NCBI RefSeq assembly: GCF_009733595.1
Contig: NZ_WOFH01000012.1
Coordinates: forward strand, 62,001 to 126,000
DNA from: Actinomadura litoris
Lineage (GTDB): Bacteria > Actinomycetota > Actinomycetes > Streptosporangiales > Streptosporangiaceae
DNA: 64,000 nucleotides
Direction of reading: 5' to 3'
Both the position numbers and the translations under genes were made by a program. Below, in pieces: positions 58,695 through 64,000 of this stretch. Within the stretch, counting starts at the first letter, position 1. Every line of letters begins with the position of its first letter. The notes under the pieces are model-generated. The model made no database searches, was not told where the DNA came from, and was given only the letters and a program-made list of their open reading frames with translations.

Positions 58695-59579
58695 GTGGGT
58701 GAGGAGTTGGTGGTGGCGGTGCCAGTAGTCGGGGGAGCGGCCGTCGCCTAGGGGGAACCAGGTCAGGGGGGCGGACGGGGGGCCCAGGCGTTGGCGGGTG
58801 AAGCCCGGGGGGCCCGTGCGGGCGCCGGCGGCGGCCAGGCCGATCGGGGACGCGGCGCCTGACCAGCGGGGTTCGGTGGTGAGGTCGGGGCGGCCCGGGG
58901 AGAGTTGGGCCATGAGGGCCGTGATCGGGGTTTTGGTGGTGAGGGCGTCGATCAGCGGTGGGAGGTCGGTTATGGGGGGACGGGTGGACGGAGGGTAGGC
59001 GACCACCAGCGTTGTCGTTTCGGTTTCGCCGGAGAAATTCAGGGTGGCTATCGCGTTTTTTCCGGTGAGGATGAGGTGTGGGGCCCGGGGTAGGTCGGGG
59101 CCCTTCCAGGGGTGTTTCAGGGGTTCGGTGGGGCCCCAGCCCAGGGGTGGGTGGCCGGTTATGAGGTGGAGGAGGTGCTCGATCTGTGCGCCTGGGTTTT
59201 CCGCGGGGCGGGCCTGGAAGGTCAGGGTCAGGTGGGAGCCGAGGGGTGCCGACGGGCGGGTTTTGTAGGTGGGGGCGTAGTCGGTCGCGTCGGGGACGTG
59301 GGTGAAGGCCGTGCCGTCCCAGCGCATCGGGCGGCCGGTGAGGCCCTCGTAGTAGCCGTCGCCTGGGGCGACCACCCAGGTCGCTTTCGGGGTCCCCGCC
59401 AGGGTGCGGAGGGGAATGGTCAGGCGGCTGGCGGGGCTTGTGACGATCTGGAGGACGCGGGGGCCGCATTCCGCCAGGGCCTCGGCCAGGGCGGGGCTCA
59501 GCGCGACCACCGGTCGGTCCCGGAGGACGACCATGGAGTGCGGTGTGAGGGCGTCGGCGCCGCCCCGGGTTTCGTTCAC
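58671..59579 (-). CDS. DUF6177 family type VII-associated protein
   Basis: 302-aa soluble protein. DUF6177 family features: SMVVLRDRPVVALSPALAEALAECGPRVLQI, and the WVVAPGDGYYEGLTGRPMRWDGTAFTHV region. Such genes occur next to ESX loci in Streptomyces-like genomes and their role is unknown. GTG at 59579 overlaps the stop of the 108-aa gene as GTGA. An unusual proportion of the codons end in C and are Pro/Thr/Leu-rich, so the plus strand is G-rich here. The stop lies inside the facing gene's end. Confidence 0.75.
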   Translation of the reverse strand: MNETRGGADALTPHSMVVLRDRPVVALSPALAEALAECGPRVLQIVTSPASRLTIPLRTLAGTPKATWVVAPGDGYYEGLTGRPMRWDGTAFTHVPDATDYAPTYKTRPSAPLGSHLTLTFQARPAENPGAQIEHLLHLITGHPPLGWGPTEPLKHPWKGPDLPRAPHLILTGKNAIATLNFSGETETTTLVVAYPPSTRPPITDLPPLIDALTTKTPITALMAQLSPGRPDLTTEPRWSGAASPIGLAAAGARTGPPGFTRQRLGPPSAPLTWFPLGDGRSPDYWHRHHQLLTHLNNPAHT

Positions 59580-59902
59580 TGGCCCCATACCGTGCCGTTG
59601 TGGCGGGTCGCGAGTTCGCGGGCGCAGTGCCGCGCGAGGTGGAAGGCCTCGGGAGGTGACGCGGCGGCGTGGAGTTCGACCCACCAGACCGGTTCCCGGG
59701 CGGGGGCGGAGAGGAGCCGTTCCACCTCGCCCGGGACGGTGATCAGCGTCGCGTCCTGGACGCGTAGGAGGAGGCGGTCGTGGGAGTCGAAGATGTAGGG
59801 GCCGCCTACGTCGAGGCCCTGGATGCCGGACGAGGCGACCAGCGCGGGCAGTGCGTCCAGGTCCGGTTCCTCCTGGGACAGGACGACCAGCTCGCGGCTC
59901 AT
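59576..59902 (-). CDS. Type VII locus hypothetical protein, 108 aa
   Basis: 108-aa protein, starting SRELVVLSQEEPDLDALPALVASSG. No recognised domain; acidic N-terminus and an alpha/beta appearance (VWWVELHAAASPPEAFHLARH). ATG at 59902 overlaps the MinD-like stop as ATGA and its own stop overlaps the DUF6177 start, so it is the middle gene of a tightly coupled trio. Function unknown. Confidence 0.72.
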   Translation of the reverse strand: MSRELVVLSQEEPDLDALPALVASSGIQGLDVGGPYIFDSHDRLLLRVQDATLITVPGEVERLLSAPAREPVWWVELHAAASPPEAFHLARHCARELATRHNGTVWGQ

Positions 59903-61041
59903 CGGACGGCCAGGGCGCGGGCGAAGGCGGCGGCCGTCATCCGCGCGGCGGCGGTGTGCGCCGCGGCGCCGACGCGCTCGGGGGTGATCGAGACCCCGGC
60001 GGCGAGGTGGCGGTCGAAGGGGATGTAGACCACGGGGAGTCCGCCCGCGCTCAGCATCTGGACCGCGCGTTTCACGTCCGTGCCCGGGTTGGGCGCGTGC
60101 GCCACCAGGGCGATGACCGTCCGGGGGAGAAGGCCGGTGTTCTGGGCGAGCCAGTTGACGGCGGCGCGGGCGCTGAGGGCTCCGTCCACGGTTCCGGGGG
60201 TGACGAAGACCTGGGCGTGCGCTTCGGCGAGGATCCCGCGCTGGAGGTCGTCGGACAGGCCGGCGCCGCAGTCGATGACGGCGGTGGAGAAGTAGCGGCT
60301 GAGGTTGCCCACGCCCTGCTGGAAGAGGGCGTGGTCCAGCGTTCCCGCGACGGCTCCTCCGGGCGCGGCGGGGAGTACGTAGAGGCCCTCGTCGGTGCGT
60401 CCGAGGTGGGCGGCGGTCTCCTCCCAGGAGCGTGGACGCGCGGCGGCGAGGTGGCGGAGGGAGCTGGGCGAGGTCGCCCCCGCGCGCAGGGGGAGCGAGC
60501 CGAGGCCCGGGTCGGCGTCGACCGCGACGACCCGGTCGGCGCGGTGCCGGCGGATGATCCCGGCGACGAGCGCCGCGACCGTGGACTTGCCCGCGCCGCC
60601 CCGGACGCTCGTCACCGCGATCCGGCGGCAGGACGGCACGGGCGCGCCCAGCTGGGCGCCGACCCACTCCAGTTCGCCGGCCGCCGAGGACGGCCCGACG
60701 GGCCTGCGCGGGCCCGGTGTCCGACGGGGGGCGCTCTCCTGGGCGGGGGTGTTCTCCGACGGCTCCCGGGGGCGGGGGTCCGGTGTGGGATGCGGGGCGG
60801 GGGCCGGGACGCGGGGGGACGCCGGTGCGGGATGCGGTGCCGGTGCGGGGACGGGCGGCTGGGGGACCGCCGGTGCCGGGTGCGGCACCGGGGGCTGGGA
60901 GGCCGCGAGGGCGGCCGTCCATGGGCTCTCTACCTGGGGCGCCGCAGGGAGCGCGGCGGGACGCGGGGACGGCGCGACGAGGCCGGACTCCAGACCGCCG
61001 AGGTCGTGGAGGACGGCCCGCTGCCAGTCGCGATCGGTCAC
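59899..61041 (-). CDS. MinD/ParA-like ATPase, EspI-like
   Basis: 380-aa protein. Residues 1-about 120 are Pro/Ala-rich and probably disordered. A MinD/ParA-type P-loop ATPase follows (about 140-380): deviant Walker A SVRGGAGKST, Walker B VVAVDADPGLG, then VIDCGAGLSDD. The combination of Pro-rich front and ParA-like ATPase is that of ESX-1 EspI, a regulator of ESX activity. GTG at 61041 with GGAAGGGG about five bases upstream. Leads the trio with the 108-aa and DUF6177 genes. Confidence 0.85.
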   Translation of the reverse strand: MTDRDWQRAVLHDLGGLESGLVAPSPRPAALPAAPQVESPWTAALAASQPPVPHPAPAVPQPPVPAPAPHPAPASPRVPAPAPHPTPDPRPREPSENTPAQESAPRRTPGPRRPVGPSSAAGELEWVGAQLGAPVPSCRRIAVTSVRGGAGKSTVAALVAGIIRRHRADRVVAVDADPGLGSLPLRAGATSPSSLRHLAAARPRSWEETAAHLGRTDEGLYVLPAAPGGAVAGTLDHALFQQGVGNLSRYFSTAVIDCGAGLSDDLQRGILAEAHAQVFVTPGTVDGALSARAAVNWLAQNTGLLPRTVIALVAHAPNPGTDVKRAVQMLSAGGLPVVYIPFDRHLAAGVSITPERVGAAAHTAAARMTAAAFARALAVR

Positions 61042-61138
61042 CGGTCCCCTTCCAGCGCCGCGAGATCAGTCGGCCGAGACGAGTCTAGACAAGTCAGGAA
61101 AAAGGGAGAGCGGTTTCGACCGGACGTGTGAGGCGGGG

Positions 61139-64000
61139 TCAGAGGTAGAGTCCGACGGCCTCGGCCGAGGCGGGGGCGGCGGGCTGGAAGTCGGCGGCGC
61201 GCAGGGTGATGATCTCGATGTCGTCCGGGCGGTCGCCGGAGGTGAGGCGCTGCCCCTGCGCCGCGATGGCGGCGTCCAGGAGGTTGCGCATGAGGCGGCC
61301 GTTGCCGAAGGACGGCCCGCGCGGCACCGCGTGGAGCAGCGTCCGCAGACGTCCGGGGACGTCCGGGGCGAGCGTGAGGCCCTCGGCGGCGGCGAGCCGC
61401 TCGAAGATCGCGACGAGTTCGGTGTCGGAGTAGTCGGGGAACGCCAGCCGTTTGGGGAAGCGGGACTCCAGGCCGGAGTTGCCGGTGAGGAACGCGGTCA
61501 TCTCGCGCTCGTATCCGGCGGCGATGACGACGAGGTCGCCCCGGTACTCCTCCATGAGCTGGACGAGGGTGGCGACGGCCTCCTGCCCGTAGATGTCGCC
61601 GGCCAGCGCGTACGCCTCGTCGATGAACAGGACGCCGCCGAGCGCCTGTTCGACGGCGGCGCGGACGCGGGGCGCGGTCTGGCCGAGGTAGGGGCCGACG
61701 AGGTCGGCGCGGGAGACCTCGACGAGGTGGCCGGAGGACAGCAGCCCGAGCCGCCCGTAGACGGACGCGACGAGGCGGGCGACGGTGGTCTTGGCGGTGC
61801 CGGGGTTGCCGGTGAAGACCATGTGCCGGGTCGGGGTGACGACGGGCTGTCCGGCGCCGCGCCGCAGCTCGGCGCCCCGGGCCTCGGCGACGAGGCGGTG
61901 CACCTCCTGCTTGACGTCGGCGAGGCCGACCAGGGCGTCCAGCTCGGTGAGCGGGTCGGTGGCGGGCAGGACCCGCGAGGTGCCGCTGAGGCTGTCGGGG
62001 ATGTCGTCCGGGAGGAGGGTGGCGAGGTCCTGGGGGGTGGCGCGCTTCTTGGCGGTGACGCGGCGCGCCTGGAGCACGGTGGCGCGCTCGGACAGGTTGC
62101 GCATGACGCGGGCGTTGCCGAACGAGCGGCCGCGCGGGGCCTTGCGGAGCAGGCCGGAGATCTTGGCGCGGGCGGCGGGGGTGGGTTCGAGGCCGGTGGC
62201 GAGGGCCTGGCCGGTGAAGATCTCCAGCAGCTCGTCGTGGGTGAAGTCGGGGAAGCGGATCGTGTGCGGGAAGCGGGAGGCGAGCCCGGGGTCGGAGGAG
62301 ACGAACCGCTGCATCTCGCGCTCGTATCCGGCGGCGATGACGACGAGGTCGTCGCGGTTGTCCTCCATGACCTTGAGCAGCTCGGCGATGGCCTCGGGCC
62401 CGTAGTCCTCGGACATGCCGCTCTGCGTGAGCGCGTACGCCTCGTCGATGAACAGGACGCCGCCGACGGCCTGCCGGGCGACGGCGCGGGTCTTCACGGC
62501 GGTCTCGCCGAGGTACTGGCCGACGAGCCGGGAGCGGGACGCCTCGACGAGGTGCCCCGACGACAGCAGGCCGAGGTCCTTGAAGATGCGGGCCAGCAGC
62601 CGCGCGACGACGGTCTTGCCGGTGCCGGGGTTGCCGGTGAAGACCATGTGCCGCGCGGGCGGGACGGGCGCGGGCAGCCCGGCCTCGCGGCGCATCTTGG
62701 CGGCCTCGGCGCCCGCGACGAGCAGCTCGATCTCCTGCTTGACGGTGTCGAGGCCGGTCAGCGCGGCGAGTTCGGCGAGCGGGTCGCCCGGGGATCCGGA
62801 CGCGTCGAAGGCGGCGGGGACGTCGGGCCGTTTCACCACCAGCTCTTCGCCGGGCTCGGTGCGCTCCCGGACGCCCTCGACGACGACGTCGGCGAGGCGC
62901 TGCGCGAGGCGCGCGTTGCGCAGGTTCCGGACGGGCGGGGTGCGGACGAGCAGTTCCCCCGCGGCGGTCAGCGCGCGTTTGTGCGCGCGCGCCCCGCGCT
63001 GTTGCAGCGCCCGGTTGAACAGCTCGGTGTACCCGTCGGCGGTGAACGGGTGCGTCGGGACGACCTGGAGCCGCAGCGCGAGCCCGGGGTTGACCTCGCG
63101 GATCCGCTCGTCCCCGCCGGGTTCGCAGAGCGCGACCACATGCAGGTCGTCGTGGACGTCGAGGGCCCGGTGCAGCTCCTCCAGGATGGCCTCGCCGCTG
63201 CGGACGTCGCGGGACATGTCGTCCAGCCCGTCGATGACCATGAGGCGGTGCCCGGCGGAGTCGCGGGCGTCGTTGTAGAGGTGCGTGGTCGCGGCGGACA
63301 CCTCCTTGGCGGCGAAGAAGTCGCCCGCCAGCCAGAGCGGCGGCTCGGTGACCTGGCGTTCGCGCAGCAGCCGGGCGATCTCCTGGGCGGCGTCGCGCTT
63401 GCCGGTGCCGTCCGGGCCGACCAGCATCAGCCGGACGGGCGCGTCCCCGCCCGCGACGTCCTCCAGGGCGGCGAGCACGTCGGGCTGCCCGACCAGCTCG
63501 GAGCCGACGTCGGCCTTGCGGACGCGGCGCGCCCGCGTGGAGGGCCCCTTGCCCACACCGGCGGCGAGCGGATTCACCATGCGGCGGCGCGGGGTGAACA
63601 GGCGCCGGACGTCCTCCTCGAACTCCCCGACCGGGATCCACTCGGGCTCGGGGATCTGCGCCTCGTCCGGGAAGCCCTGGGCCGCGCCGGTGAACCGCAT
63701 CGCCATGTCCAGCCAGCCCCGGCACGCCTCGATGGCGCCCGCGCCGAGCGCCCGGCCGAGCCAGGCGCGGGTGGAGGTGTACCAGGGGTGCGGCTTGAAC
63801 CCGGCGCGTTCGGCCGCGAACCGTTCGAGCAGCTCGCCGTAGCGGTCCTCGGTGACGGCGGCGGCCAGCTCGACGGGCACCTGCTCCAGGCCGCCCTGGA
63901 GGAGGAGGTGGACGAGCATCTCCTCCACCGACTCCTCGTGCGGGGCGACCTCCAGAAGGTGCTCGTGCACGGCCAGGAGCCCCGAGCACACCCATTCCAG
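61139..64000 (-). CDS. Triple-AAA EccA-like ATPase (5' end outside window)
   Basis: At least 953 residues; the gene continues beyond 64000, since the frame stays open to the window edge. Residue numbers count from the window edge. A helical front is followed by a degenerate AAA domain (about 170-340, GPDGTGKRD, with VIDGLDD as Walker B). Then come two CbxX/CfqX-type AAA+ domains: GNPGTGKTV near 457 with FIDEAYAL, and GNPGTAKTT near 732 with the second FIDEAYAL. EccA proteins normally have one such ATPase after TPR-like repeats and extract ESX substrates from chaperones. It would thus be a fused EccA-like motor. Next gene begins 97 bases on. Confidence 0.85.
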   Translation of the reverse strand: MEWVCSGLLAVHEHLLEVAPHEESVEEMLVHLLLQGGLEQVPVELAAAVTEDRYGELLERFAAERAGFKPHPWYTSTRAWLGRALGAGAIEACRGWLDMAMRFTGAAQGFPDEAQIPEPEWIPVGEFEEDVRRLFTPRRRMVNPLAAGVGKGPSTRARRVRKADVGSELVGQPDVLAALEDVAGGDAPVRLMLVGPDGTGKRDAAQEIARLLRERQVTEPPLWLAGDFFAAKEVSAATTHLYNDARDSAGHRLMVIDGLDDMSRDVRSGEAILEELHRALDVHDDLHVVALCEPGGDERIREVNPGLALRLQVVPTHPFTADGYTELFNRALQQRGARAHKRALTAAGELLVRTPPVRNLRNARLAQRLADVVVEGVRERTEPGEELVVKRPDVPAAFDASGSPGDPLAELAALTGLDTVKQEIELLVAGAEAAKMRREAGLPAPVPPARHMVFTGNPGTGKTVVARLLARIFKDLGLLSSGHLVEASRSRLVGQYLGETAVKTRAVARQAVGGVLFIDEAYALTQSGMSEDYGPEAIAELLKVMEDNRDDLVVIAAGYEREMQRFVSSDPGLASRFPHTIRFPDFTHDELLEIFTGQALATGLEPTPAARAKISGLLRKAPRGRSFGNARVMRNLSERATVLQARRVTAKKRATPQDLATLLPDDIPDSLSGTSRVLPATDPLTELDALVGLADVKQEVHRLVAEARGAELRRGAGQPVVTPTRHMVFTGNPGTAKTTVARLVASVYGRLGLLSSGHLVEVSRADLVGPYLGQTAPRVRAAVEQALGGVLFIDEAYALAGDIYGQEAVATLVQLMEEYRGDLVVIAAGYEREMTAFLTGNSGLESRFPKRLAFPDYSDTELVAIFERLAAAEGLTLAPDVPGRLRTLLHAVPRGPSFGNGRLMRNLLDAAIAAQGQRLTSGDRPDDIEIITLRAADFQPAAPASAEAVGLYL

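Noticed and set aside
1..64000. tRNA, rRNA, insertion sequence and prophage search
   Set aside because: No cloverleaf-like or transposase-like sequence was recognised by eye; weak ones could be missed without a program.

Overview
The window is GC-rich double-stranded DNA with the gene style of a sporulating filamentous actinomycete: many GTG and two probable TTG starts, start/stop overlaps (GTGA, ATGA, TGATG, TTGA), ABC-F and serine/threonine kinase families, XRE-DUF397 pairs and a type VII secretion locus. Family content points to Streptosporangiales (Actinomadura/Thermomonospora-like). That placement is an inference from gene families and was not tested. No rRNA, tRNA, CRISPR array, insertion sequence or integrase was recognised.

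0-16 kb, envelope and glycan functions. A coupled minus-strand trio (DUF998 membrane protein, alpha/beta hydrolase, lipoprotein) is followed by an orphan KamA-like radical SAM aminomutase, a PEBP protein, an ABC-2 glycan exporter pair, a PAP2-lipid kinase fusion and a DUF6158 protein. A tightly coupled six-gene minus-strand operon (8366-13606) has a sugar epimerase, two GT4 glycosyltransferases, a third glycosyltransferase-like protein and two unrecognised proteins. The epimerase carries an in-frame 90-bp tandem insert. ABC-F and eukaryote-type proS are divergent.

17-30 kb, signalling and secretion. There are two multidomain SpoIIE phosphatases, an ANTAR protein, a CBS protein, an SSI-type protease inhibitor, a SigR-like ECF sigma factor with no anti-sigma gene beside it, a very large secreted M14 carboxypeptidase and a TetR regulator.

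30-44 kb, mixed. This part holds a proline-rich protein, a Spo0M-like arrestin with a long low-complexity tail, an active/inactive M16 peptidase pair, a STAS antagonist, a WhiJ/AbaA-type cluster (ATPase divergent from XRE + DUF397), a Ser/Thr kinase, a rhodanese and TetR pair around a shared palindromic operator, and two small proteins.

44.5-64 kb, a type VII secretion (ESX) locus. It holds mycosin 1, a fused three-ATPase EccC, EccD, EccB, two WXG100 proteins, a 150-aa protein, a PPE/EspB-like candidate substrate, mycosin 2, an EspC-like protein, a membrane protein with a four-helix-like front half, a YbaB-like protein and another membrane protein. An opposing operon follows with a MinD-like ATPase, a 108-aa protein and a DUF6177 protein, downstream of a triple-AAA EccA-like ATPase that runs off the window. 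EccB, EccC and EccD would form the membrane channel, the WXG100, EspC-like and PPE-like proteins would be exported, and the mycosins and AAA/MinD ATPases would be accessory. No eccE was recognised. The stretch 55.4-58.7 kb is visibly less GC-rich than its surroundings.
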